Below, piece by piece: positions 1-12,100 of a DNA stretch of 64,000 nucleotides (its first letter is position 1; every line of letters starts with the position of its first letter). The notes beneath the pieces are model-generated. The model ran no database searches. It was not told where the DNA came from and saw only the letters and a list, made by a program, of their open reading frames with translations. The position numbers and the translations under genes were made by a program. The DNA comes from Cristatella mucedo (lineage: Eukaryota > Bryozoa > Phylactolaemata > Cristatellidae), in the NCBI GenBank assembly GCA_009760855.2, contig WPIO01000031.1:3802501-3866500 (forward strand). The letters run 5' to 3'.

Positions 1-32
1 TGGCAGAAAGAGTGCTAGCATGACAGGCCTTT

Positions 33-186
33 GCCTTTACAAATATATAAAAATATAATTCACTTGTATAGCACCTCAGGAGAACTTAATCTCTATTCAT
101 GTGCTTCACAAATGCCTCGGGGCTCGAGCCCACGACCTCAGCCAGGTCTTGGTAGGGGCGAGCACCTTAACCGCTGGACCAGCCTT
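33..186 (-). repeat. Family-2 SINE: tRNA-like head with LINE-like 3' tail
   Basis: Read on the minus strand, a tRNA-like head with B box GTGGGCTCGAGCC is followed by a tail carrying GAGATTAAGTTCTC inside an AGCAC...GTGCT stem, then an AT-rich end. The same arrangement recurs at 40450 and 58915. Confidence 0.65.
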
Positions 187-299
187 TTGAGAATAGAGTG
201 GTCGTAGCATATTGGTGGATCTTACCGAAGACATTTTAGTCACTTTCTACTAGTAGTCAATTTTTTACTCACTATGCTCGGACTTTGCTTTACCCTCTT

Positions 300-1027
300 T
301 TTCTACCATGAAAGGATTTTGCTAAAACTTGGGCCTGCATGGACACGAATACTACATCAAAATTGGTTCATGCATTTGTGACATCCACTCTCGACTTCTG
401 TAACTCACTGCTTGCTGGTCTACCAGCCTGTGCAATCAGGGGCTTGGAGCAAACTCAGCAGCTAAGCTTGTCTGTCGTGAGCTCCAAAGATGCCACATCA
501 TACCACTTCATGCCGACCTGCACTGGCTCCCAGTCAAGCAACTCATCGACTTCAAGGTTCTGTCACGTCACTCACTTTGAGGTCGTTTCATCCTCTTACT
601 GAAGCCTCTATCGGAACCACTCCTCATCCCCCGACAAGATAGTCATTGTACTACTTATTTTTCTTACTTTTCTTTTAGCACAGCCTAGAAACCTCAAATC
701 CTGTGGAGACTGTGCCTTTAGCTGGAATACTCTCAAAGTGTGGAACTCCCGACTGACGTCACGAAATAGCCTGACTCAAAGATTTTAAAAAGAAGCTAAA
801 ACGCACCCATCTATCACAGCATTTATAGGATCCATGTGATTCGTCTCTTGCGTGCTTATGCATGTTGACACTGTGCTTCTTACATCTAACTATGTTAAGC
901 ATGTTAACATTCTCCACGTTACTCCTAATCATTTAATCGTGCTTCCGTTACACCACATGTGAATTTCCTAGAAAGATATCAAGTTATGTGAAGGCTGTAC
1001 AAATGTATTATTAGTAGTAGTAGTATT
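300..1027 (+). mobile_element. CR1/L2-like LINE fragment, RT C-terminus plus 3' tail
   Basis: Broken reading frames resemble the LINE ORF2 C-terminus (SKLVHAFVTSTLDFCNSLLA, then the LPADLHWLPVKQ region). It continues through the 3' UTR to the tail AGAAAGATATCAAG followed by ATT/AGT repeats near 1010-1027. It is truncated at the 5' end and full of stops and frameshifts. Confidence 0.8.
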
Positions 1028-1509
1028 GCCTCGAAGCCTCTTTAAGATTTGCTTAGTCAGTCAGTGCTCCGATAATTCCTCTTCTCTATTCTCCACATAG
1101 TTCCATTCAGTTCTTGTACTTCGATTGATAATTAATTAGCAGTAATTATTATAAAAATCTATATACTGCCCTAAGCAAATTATACTCTTTGTGGGCATAT
1201 TTAAAAATACTGGAAAGAAAGCATTTCAATTGGTTAGTACTAACATGTACAATATCAGCACGGATGAGTGCAAAGAACGATTGACACTGACGAGCGAAAG
1301 GCGACGATAAGCAGGTAGGGAGTTGGCTTGAAGAGATCTGAAGGCACTTCTGTAAGGGTTTGAGGTTCATTATTGGCACAACCAAACGACCACAGTGGTT
1401 ATCATTACCCAGACACAGTGACTATCTTCTCTTTGCTTATTATTGAAGGCCGGCTGACGACATTAGGTAGTTATTAATATAAAACAGAAAAGGTAATTAC
1501 ATTATTTAG

Positions 1510-1795
1510 CATAATAATAATAATACTATATTTGATAGAGCTATCTCAGAGAACTCACTCTCTTTCTAGGCACTTTAAATTTGCTGCAAAGAAATCACGA
1601 TTGAATGGTTAGTGGTAGCATGCTCAATCAACAACAAGAATTACCTTGTTATGGGTGGCATGCACAGGGTCAGCATGCAAGTGTGGTTAGTGGCAGCACG
1701 ACTGCACATTGACGATGCACAGTGTCGGCTTGCATAAGCATATAAAGGACGAATTACAGGGACCTACTAAATGCTGGGATAAATAGGTGCATGCC
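1510..1795 (-). mobile_element. LINE 3' fragment (tail and 3' UTR)
   Basis: On the plus strand it starts with ATA repeats, then the reverse complement of the LINE tail (CTCAGAGAACTCACTCTCTT) and the GC-rich 3' UTR with repeated GCATGC motifs, up to the AAATGCTGGGATAAATAGG segment. It has no coding capacity. Confidence 0.75.
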
Positions 1796-2965
1796 CATGT
1801 ACCACATAATTTATTTTCAGCTGTAATTTTGTCGTATTTCAACTCCAACCCTGCCATGATGCTATCGTATTTGGTGAGAAGGCTGTTTGAATTTCTTGCT
1901 GCTTTCTTAGTATGGGGTTTTGCTCCTGTTGAGAATTTGAATACTATATGTTTGTCTTAGCACTAACGGCCTTATGATCTGAATTGATAACTATACATCT
2001 ATATCACTAAACTTGCAATACATGTAATGTTTTAATGAAGTAGTTAAGGTACATCACTTTCTGGCTAGGTGAATTATTTGGAATGGCTAGATTGAGTGAT
2101 GTGGAATGCAATGACCTAGTCATTGAATTATTCATTAGTATGTGTAGGATTTCAGGTAGACTGGCACTGTATGGCAGATATATTGTCCTACCTATAAGAG
2201 ACCAAATCGTGTCTCGTACGTTATGGGACCTTCACAAGCATCTCCTGCAACCTTAGCCATATAGTTCCATGAATGGTTGTACTATCGTGTTAGCTTGCAT
2301 ACAAAATGTTTTGCATATTCCAGCGTAGCCCCTTAGATGCAATCAATACTTGATAATTACGGAGAGTTTTTGTGGTTGCATTCGAATTACAGTCGAGTTC
2401 GGCTTGCAGGATTAATGAATAAAAACCGATATTAACTCTGTGTTTATGTCTAATAGTCTTGCATGACATATCAGTGCTCAGGCTGAGTCATTCAACTGAG
2501 CCACAATGTTCACTGTCTCTGCCATCAGGTCACTTCATTAGAAGCTGTCAGATGTCAAGCCAACGTCGTTGGATCGCCAGGCTTCCATGCATGTCGTGTG
2601 CATTCTCGACATGTGCTTTCTCTGCTCAAGATAAATAACTTTTATGCTTTTAATCTTACTTTGCCCTCAGGCCGTGACTATTTTTATCAATTCACCGGCT
2701 GCTCTTAGTGTCAGCCATTTTTCGGTAAGCCATCCACCTGCATCCATCAACCTGCAAGCCGTGACCGGTCAACCTGAGCCGAATAATGTGCTTTCCCGTG
2801 CCATCGGGTAATCTGTCAGCTTCAGGATCCACATCCGGCCTGCATCTTATACACGCTTGATTGGTGAAGCTGTTTTCCATAGCCTAGACCAAGTCAGATG
2901 CTGTATGCATGCTGCGACTGTTAGCATATCATCGATCATTATCTTAAACATTCCATGAACTATAG
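1796..2965. other. Non-coding stretch upstream of exon 1
   Basis: Apart from the doubtful exon at 2671 and one 57-codon open frame at 2083-2256 with no recognisable similarity, nothing was identified here. It probably belongs to an intron of the RNF213-like gene, whose N-terminal part must lie upstream. Confidence 0.5.
2671..2724 (+). CDS. Possible extra upstream exon of the RNF213-like gene
   Basis: A 54-nt open stretch follows a good acceptor (pyrimidine run ending CCCTCAG) and precedes a good donor (TCG|GTAAGC). It is open only in phase 0, which is the phase exon 1 needs. The encoded 18 residues are not recognisably conserved, so it may be chance. Confidence 0.3.
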
Positions 2966-3122
2966 GGCATGGATAGGCAGCGTAAGCTGTCTGATATATC
3001 TTCATTACATCATCAAGCAACCGTTCAACTCAAAGATTTGGCATCCGGTGAAAGACAAAGATGTCTTGATGCATTTTTATCTTGCAAGCCTTTGATTGAT
3101 TGGGTCAAAAAGCAAGTTAATG
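2966..3122 (+). CDS. RNF213: RNF213-like exon 1 (stalk)
   Basis: Encodes a helical stalk segment ending FLSCKPLIDWVKKQV, which matches the SCQPFVKWLKE stretch just before the conserved LASISAGEND block of human RNF213. An in-frame TAG at 2963 ends the open frame, so the acceptor is placed at the CTATAG ending at 2965. Its pyrimidine tract is poor, and the start is the least certain boundary. The donor is G|GTAAGA; the exon ends in phase 1, and its G plus AT of exon 2 makes Asp. Confidence 0.8.
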
Positions 3123-6100
3123 GTAAGAAATCCTATAGATTTCGTCCTGTTTGTGGCAGTAGAGTGCTTGCAAAGTTTGTTTTAGTGTGATGGATTTTAT
3201 CGAAGTACTCGTCTCTTCCGTAAAACCTTATTTTTGCTTGAACATTTTTTTGATTTCACCCACTCCTGCTGGACCTAAAACTGCATCTTGCAGCTCTCAG
3301 TGTGCTGATCTTTTTCCTGTGAGCCCTCAATGGATTACATGCTCCAGCATCCATGTGGCATCTTTGTCATCAATTACAGAGACTTTGATAAAGTGTTGGC
3401 ATGCAAGTTACATTTTTGCTTTGGCACATCACACCTTCTTTTAGTAATCTGTTCAATAGCTAGCTGCTGCTGCCAGTGAACAGTCATATATTTGTATCTT
3501 TATATTTCACAAAGACTGATATTCTAGCAGGGAACTTCGCTTTATCACATACCAAAGGTAGCTTAGAAACACCTGGCACAGTCACCATCATCTATGCTAG
3601 CATGTGTGTTACCAAGTAATATCAGACATGCCATGTAGCATAATGCTACGGTCACACTTCACGACCCTGGTCATGGGTTCTAAACCTACAGCATGGAAGT
3701 CCGTTAATGCCATGGTGCAGGAAGGTTGTAGCCAATAAGGCTCTTCTAACATTTAAACGAGGCTATTTAATCAGCCACCCGGTATATTTTATGGAATATT
3801 GGCGATAGTCTTCTGTTGCTTTAGAGATTGTTGTTCCATCGATGCCAGCAAACTCTCTAGGCAACTTTTTTTTGGTGCCTTACTCTGAAAGTCAAACATG
3901 ATGGTTTGGCATGCACTGTATAGTTTTGAATCAAGCCATTACAAGCTTATCGGGAAATGTGACTAATTGGCTACATCTGCTGCAGTAAACACGCTAATTT
4001 TACTGTCAACTGAGGCATGTAACATCTTACTTTCTTGGACGAGCTATTGAAGTTTTTCGATTTAATGTATTAATAAATAATTTTGATGGAATTTTTATTC
4101 GGATATAATGGATATTTGGCTTGATAAATTTGCCAAATAAAGACGTATCATACCTAGAACAAAACATATTGGACGTTTTCTATCATTAAGAAACACCATT
4201 TTGTGGGTGTCTCAGATTATGACGAAAGGCTATCCTCAATTAATGCCTACGTTCGAAAATAAGTATCGCTGTATTTTTGCGAGTATAAGTCGCACTTTTC
4301 CCATTTTGTTTGGATAAATAACCCTTAGACTTATGCATAGCAAGTCAGTGTCACTCACTGCATACAGTGGAAGGGATGATTCAGACGTTGACAATGTTAC
4401 AGAAGACTATGAAGATGAAGATTATGATACTGATGACGAGTTTTTGGCTAACTGTGATGTTTAAGAAAACATTAATACAAAATGAGCTATATATTCAGTA
4501 ATATTTTTTTAATTGCAATTTTTCAAAAAATTGTGTCCACAAAGTTAGGATGCGTCTTATACTTAAGTGAGACCTATACTCCCAAAAGTATGGTAAATGC
4601 TGCCATTGCTGGCTGCTGATTCAAAATTCTCTTATCAGTGTACAATAACGGTAATAATAAGTATTTTAGGTCTTGGCCGAGGAGTTAAGGCGCTCGTTCT
4701 TCACCACCCAGGTGGTGGGTTCGAGTCCTGCAGTGGGCGACTCCTTATCGCCTACTGCAAGCAGTGGTGGTCGCCATAAAGGCTCTTCTGTTGCTACATA
4801 AATAAGACTGGTAAATCAGCTACGCTTTTTTCGTTTGGATTCCTATTTGACCAGTGATATCTGGCTCTGGGAGAAAGGGATCTTTGATGCTAGCCAGAAG
4901 GTGAGTACTCGTAATGATCAGTTTGACTAGGCTAAAATATACTGCCACCCTAAATTCAGCATGACATGCTGCCGTAGTCAGTAAAGTCGCAGTGTCACTC
5001 AGCTGCTTTAAAACTGTATTCAAAGCTGGATACTGATATTACTTACCATGTGGTCTTAGCCCAGTGGTAAGGTGCTTGAACTTCACTGTCCCGGTCATGG
5101 GTTCAAGTCTATAAGAAGATAATCCTTTATTGGCTCACTGGGTCAACCCCGATAAAAACTTTTCAGCTGTTACACTCACAAGGCTGTTGAATCAGTCCAG
5201 CCATGCTTTACCTTTTTTAAATAGTTCAGCTTTAGGTGTTCTGATTTACAATCTAATATTTACTTTACCTTTTTTTAAAAGAGTTAAGAGTAGCTGTAGC
5301 TGCTTCAACGATCACGTGGTCAGGGAGACTCCAGGCAAGCATTAGAGGCTGAGCTTGACCATTATTTGCTTCAGCAGCTTAGCCTACTAGTTGTTGATGC
5401 ATCCGTTTGCAGCTGAGAGCTGGAGTGCCGGCGGCAGCTTCGGCTGTACGTAGACCTATGTCAAGCAGCCAACGGCCGCTACAGCTTCAATAAGAATACT
5501 CATGATCTGAGAAAACTCCCTGATTTCACTTGGCTGAATAGTACGGGGTCAGCATTTCACGAATTCTATTCTGGCATCTTGCCCGGGAAAAAAACATTGT
5601 CAATGTCCATTTTGTGCTTTAAATCGAAGTTTTTCTCTTCTCAATTTTCTTTTCGCGTTCAGTGCCTCATTGCTCGAGACATATATGTCGTGTTTGCGAA
5701 AGCACACGAAACAATGATTTGCCTAGTCGTCATAAAAAAAACGTCGTTGATCTTGCTTAAATTACTGGCAGTAGTAGAATGTGATGCCACGTTGCCAGCA
5801 AATACATTTTGTGAACGTGATAGCAAAAGTGTCCTGTTGAGAAATTTCCCCATGTCCATGGAGAAACTAGAAATTAGGTAGCAAGCCACAAGATCTATTA
5901 AAATAGGTAGATATTTTGTCGTTCACTATAAGTAGTTACCTGTTTGTGCTATTCCTACTCACTGCTAATGGAGCACACAAGGCCGATGGAAGTGATCATT
6001 CGATGACAAATAGGGATAAGGGCTCGTGACTGCCATACTTGCCGACTCTGGCTCGTCTCAGCCAAGAAGAGGCGCTCCACCGAATAACATGTGTCACTCT

Positions 6101-9100
6101 ACCTAATGACACCACCAACAGCACCGCTTTAGAAATCATGCATAATGTACCACTACCCGGCGGTTGGCCAAACCGACTTACTAAACCAAGGTGAGCAGTC
6201 GGTAGGGCAGCGGCAATAACAAATAACGATATAACAAATAACGAAAAACCGGCTGCTGACAAACGCTTCGCACCACGAGTGGGCTCACACACGAATGCCT
6301 TTGCTGTAAGGTGTTTACACTCACACTTCCCAACCTAGGTTGTTGGTTTGAGTCCTACTGCAAGGCTATCTTTTCTCGTCCTCCCCCCTGCAAGAGGGCT
6401 GGTAGCTAACCGCTAAGGCTCCTCTGCCACTGTCTATATTAGGTTTCTGGATTAGCAGGCTTCGTGATATTAATTTTACTTGAACCCCGAAGACAAGCGA
6501 GTGCCGGAAGCTAGGGCTATGCCCAACGATCTTCAGATAGCCCCCTGGCCCAGACGCCAGCCAATGGCCGTTGCTATCCAGAGTCGTAGTTGCTGTGGTC
6601 GATTTTCAGTCACTTGGCTTTGGTTCACCTTTGCTCCCTTGAGTTTTGCACAAAATAGACAGTTTTAAGAATGATGCAATGGCCAAAGTCATGACTCCAC
6701 ATGCGAAACTTAGCCTGCAGGCAACAGTTTGCTGACTGTAGCTGTATTATTGGTGTGCTGAATCACTTACTAAGCAGGCTGTAAGCAGGCTGCAACGGTT
6801 TCCTTCGATCTAAGCTCAGATGTCGTACTCCTTGTGTAGCAGTATTGCTGTAGGGGACAGACAACTCATTAAAATTACTAATCACTCCGTTCTTCCCTGC
6901 CTATAGAAAAGTCGGAGCTATTCGCCATCGATGGATTGTTCATGGATGTCGATGTTCATTGATGTCGATGAAGATTCATTGTAAAATCGTATCAATTAGG
7001 GAAGTGTATGCCTTGCGACCTCTAAGCACTGTGTTTCGGGGAGGTAATGTGCACAGCCTTGGTAGAATGGACAGAGGAAACTTCAGACGCAGCATCGGCC
7101 TCATAGTCCACCAAATAATCTCTGGTTGGTCTGTGATTAGTCATTCGGACTCCGTGCCTCGTTGTCATATTCTTAGTCCCGACTCATCTTGCAGTGATCT
7201 TCAGAGGACTTTAAGAATATTATCTAGATGTACTGCTTTTGTATTCCCTGAGAGGGCCTAGAAACCAGCATAGGTGAATTTTTAGGCCATTTTACTTCAA
7301 TGAGAGGTTGCGGTTGCATTCCAAGCTCTTTTGGATTTTCATCGATGTTGCATGTCTTAAGCACAAAACTGCGCGAGTCACGTGGTCCGTGTTTTTTATC
7401 TCAGTGTTTTTGAAGCATAGAGGTATGTCATTGGTCGGCTTAATGCATGTCTTCGCTCCTCCATTTACTAGGTTTTTGTTCTTGTTTTAGATTCTAAAGA
7501 GTTAAAAGTATTTGTTGACCTTGCGATGATCAAAGCAGGCGAAGGCGACCACGAGGTCGCTAAAGTGTCCTGTCTTCATGCCTCTGTCACTGGTTATGCA
7601 CCTCTGATCTATGAGCTGCCTGGAAATGCAGGACTGGACTGGCTTCTGGAAAAATGCAAGTCTGTATGGAGGAGCTTAGAGACGAATCCAAACCTTACAA
7701 CACAGCTGGTCAGTTGCACCGATTTAGTGTAAACCCTCTCCGTTGTATTAGAGTTCAATTTATGTGCTTTTTGTTTCCATTTGCCTCCTTGGGCTAATGC
7801 AGTGAGCAGGTCACTGACGACTTATGTGGCTGAAATTGGGTTTCTGAGGTTGGTCAAAATAATTTAAATAATTAGGTTGATATCCGGTACCTTGTGCTGT
7901 TATTGGGATCTCATCCTGATACTTTTGCAAGAGTTATTTAGACATAAAATGGTATGCTACGAAAACATTGCTGCTCCTCAGCACAGAGATATAGAAGAAT
8001 TCAACTGGCCGAGTGGTAGAGCTATGAATGGGACAGCTAATATAACATAACATAACATAACTTACATTAGCTTCTATTAAGATATTCCTGAAAATGCGGC
8101 ATTATCTTATGAATATTTTAGGAAGACACGCAAAAGAATTTTGAGTGGATAAAAGACATTAAAGATTCGTATGGTTCAGTGGAAGTTACATCTTTAGCAC
8201 AGGCCACTGCCCTTAATGAACGAGGCATCTATGAAGTTGGTCTTCTTCAAAACTCGTTATCCCGAAAATTCGTAAGTATGGTCTGCTGCGCTCCATTTGT
8301 TTTGTTCATGCCCCTGAGGTTCGAGAGTAGAGTCGTCGGAAGGAATTGTGTCGTAGATTGATTATGAAGATTGAAAATACAAAAATAGAAGCTTGGCGGG
8401 TTTTACTTTTAGATGCTGGACCATGTTATACGGGCACTGGTGATGGATCCTAAGACTGGCACAATTGTCACAACCTACGACTACAGTCAGCTTCGTGAAC
8501 TGCAAAGCAAACTGATGCTAGTGGCAGGAAAAGCAGAACAGGACAACACGGATGTAGAAAGTTTTGTTAGTGTAAGCTGCCTATGATAGAGTTGCCTTCG
8601 TTCACGATGCATCTTGGCGAATCCTAATGTTTTCAGTAAAATGTCTCAATGTTTTGTGCTTCGTAGACAATTAATCACACTCTTGAGAAATTGCTTCCCC
8701 GTGGCTTACTACGTCTTATGTGCAAAATGTGCAGAAATTAAGTCTGGTGTACATAGTGTCTTTTAAGAGAATTATTAGTGGCTAAAGTGCAGTGTTAATT
8801 GCAGTGTTAAAAATTTCAAACTTCCAAGTCTCATGTTGCAATCAAAGACGAAGTAAAGTACATCGTTCTTTGATGCTCATGCTTATGCTATTAGAAGATA
8901 GAGCTCTTTTGGCCACTGAGAACTATGTGCTCTCGTTCAGGCCATAGCTAATAGGTACTACTAGACACAGCAAAGCTGTCTCTCTTGATCGATGTTTGTG
9001 AAGCTGATGTATGCTATCTAGCATGCAAGTGCTGCTATGCTCATTTATCGTCTGGACTGTTTTCACTATTTTAGATGCTCAGGAACTTAACTCGCCTTGC

Positions 9101-12100
9101 CACTGCCTTTATTCTTATGCATGAAGCAGGCAGTGTACTTTTCGACCTGTGGAAAGCACGATTTTCATGCGATGTCAAAGATGGTGTCAATGTCCATGTC
9201 GAGTTCGGCCTTTCACAGGCGGTTCTTCGAGGTAAAGCCGATTCTTCATGTGTAGCTCATGCCTCCAAGCTAGCAGATTTCATGGAAAACTGCATTAAAG
9301 ACTGGAATGACCATGTTGCTCAACAAAGATCAGAGTTTCCAGAGTTAAGCTATTTCACGATGAAGCAGATCGTGTTCTTGAGACAGCAGATTGGAAAGTT
9401 TCGGAAGTCAAAACTGGTTGACCCTAAGGTAAACCTGAGTTGCTACAACTGAACTATGCACCCGACGTTTGTGTAACACGCTACCCCATGGTTAGGGTAT
9501 AGGCATGCTCAGAGTTTCAATGCAATTTTTAGATGTCTTGCATTAGGTTATCAATTAATCAATCAATCCCATCTAGTCCAACGTATATCCTCTTTCCATT
9601 TTCAGCTGAGCATTGCTCTGATTTATTTGTTTAAGGTTACTTGGTAAAACATTTGTTAGAGAGAAAACTGTTGCATAGTTAAAGACTAAGCCTTGTATTT
9701 ACACACGGGACAGATTGATGTAGCTGGTTATACATGCAGGCAGTTCCTGACTCCAAGGGCGTACTACTTACGAATGAGATGCAAAATGACTAGCTATTTA
9801 CAGAAAGAGCATTCATATTACAAGAAAAGGTGTACATTCGTAAAAGGTGTTGTACTAGATAAATTCTCAAAGCACTCTACCACCTCAAATGATTTGGGGA
9901 AAGTGGCAAATAGTTATCAGAACCAACCGCAGCTACCGGAACAGAAACATTGAGTAATCATGTGCTTAACTCGTCCTTGGTAAACTTACACTATGCTGGC
10001 AAGTATGGTTTATGTGTACGTGACAGGCTAACTCTTTATGGAAAGAAGGAAGCAATCTGTAGAGCAGAAGTCATTGAAAATACACAAAGGTTTTTCGGTA
10101 GATTTTCAAGCTAGAGCGTTTCACTTCCGATCTTGCACAAATCCACTTCAAAATATCAGGCAAATAATGTGTAAAATGTGACCATACCATGATAGCTGTA
10201 CTGGGTAGCATCTGACTGCACAATTACTTAACCCTAAAACAGGGCAGCTAATGGACAATTAAAACTCAAAATAATGTAGGTGTTTTCACTGTGTGACATG
10301 GGATCACAAATTGAAAGTACTCTTTTCCTTTAGTTTATTTGTATTTTAATTTACAATTAGCAGGCTAATTTTTGCAATTATTCATGATGTGTGCAACATT
10401 GAACAGTAGATTAGCTTTCCAAGCAATTTTGGCAGGACTTTCATAGCTGAGATACGTGTGACAGAACAGGATGATTGGGATGGTTTTGCTTCACGAACTC
10501 AAACAAAGTTCAATCGTGATTCACCATCGAGCATTTCACACTCAAGAATTTGAGCCTACGCGATCAACAATGTATGCAGTAAGCTTTAAAAATCGATATT
10601 TATGGATAATTACGAACATGAAGTTTATCAGATCAAGCAACAATGGTCAATTTAAAGAAAATTATGCAGTATGCATTTTTAGGCTATGCACAATCGTAGG
10701 TTCCAGTGTAATCTATATGTAGGTATGTAGATGTCTCTCCATTGGCAATACCCCAAAGCTTTACATATTTCTTTACCGGCATAGGCAAAGTGCTTGGAAA
10801 GTGATTTTTTCTCTTCATAATAAAACAAATGCGTTTGTATAGAGCTTTCTGAGAGCATAATCTCTCTCGGAACTTGACATATGAATTATTGAATTTGCAT
10901 ATGTTAAATGAAGTATGATCCTATGATGAGTGGTTACATGCATGGTGTCAACATGCATAATTAGGGTGCTGTGCAAATGCCTTTTTATTTTTGTTTATAT
11001 TTTATTAACACTGAGCTTTTTATAGGGCATTCAGTATCAAAGCTGCTGTTTGTGTGCATGCTATAGCCAACAGGCTTCACCTCAAGGAACAAAATAAAAA
11101 GTGGGAAGTGCAGCTGGGTCAGGAAAGTCGAGGAAGTAAGTTACTTAGACGTGGTCGTGTAGAAGGAGTGGCCACTAGAATTGGCAGTAGTAGGGGATGT
11201 TACTCGTCGTCACTGCCCTATTATTACGAACTAACTGGCAGAACTGCAAATCACATTTGGGCGATGGTGATACTTGAATCTTGTTTCCTCATCATTTTAC
11301 CGGATGTGGTGTTTGATATTGAACTCAGCTTGTCTGCTATCGTCCATGCTCTTTGTCAACCGCTTTCGACAATCATATAATAAGCAAATGCCGAAATGCC
11401 GGTTAGTGTTGAATGTACCTCCTGTGTAACAATCACTTAGTGCTCGTGGATTTGTCTAGTTATAAACGAAGATAACACATGGTATTGCATGACCTAAGTG
11501 CACCCAAAGGTATGCCCTAGCTTTCTGTGGTGGACTGGAGCTATATCGCTAAATTGAATGTAATTAGTGTAGATTAAACAATGCTCTTCCAACTGAGTAT
11601 GTATGCAGGTGCAGGCAGAACACCGAAGCTGGTTCGCAGGAACGTCTATTCTCTCGTGCACCTGCAGCACTCCCCCCCAGACACAACTGGCCTCTCTCAG
11701 GTCGGCGTTCCCTCTCTCCCACTCCCTCCCAGCCACAACTCATCCCGTGAGTTGGCAGAACTGCAATGCCAGCCTGTGGATAAACCACAGCCGCCAGATC
11801 AGCTGGGCACCGGCCCATCCCTAGGCCACAGCCACCAGCTGTTAGACCCTTGAGGGGGGGTTTAGAGCACTACCGGTCTGCCTGTACTGGCAGTGTGCCA
11901 GCGTTCTCAGCGATCTGAATCATGCACCGAGAAACGAAAACCACGATTAGAGCCTCCTTGTTGGTCGCTTTTCTTCGAGAGTGTTCCAGCAGGTTCGAAG
12001 CATGTGACCTTGACCCCAATAACGGCCGCCTTGTGCCAGTGAGGCAAGGCAGCTTGTGCTTTGTGGCTTAAAGTTGACTCAGCAATGTGGCAATGATTTC

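Noticed and set aside
2083-2256. 57-codon plus-strand frame upstream of exon 1
   Set aside because: No splice sites in the needed phase, no recognisable similarity; similar lengths occur by chance many times in the window.
4668-4740. Functional tRNA gene
   Set aside because: A and B boxes are present, but no complete cloverleaf; the sequence continues into a conserved SINE tail seen in other copies.
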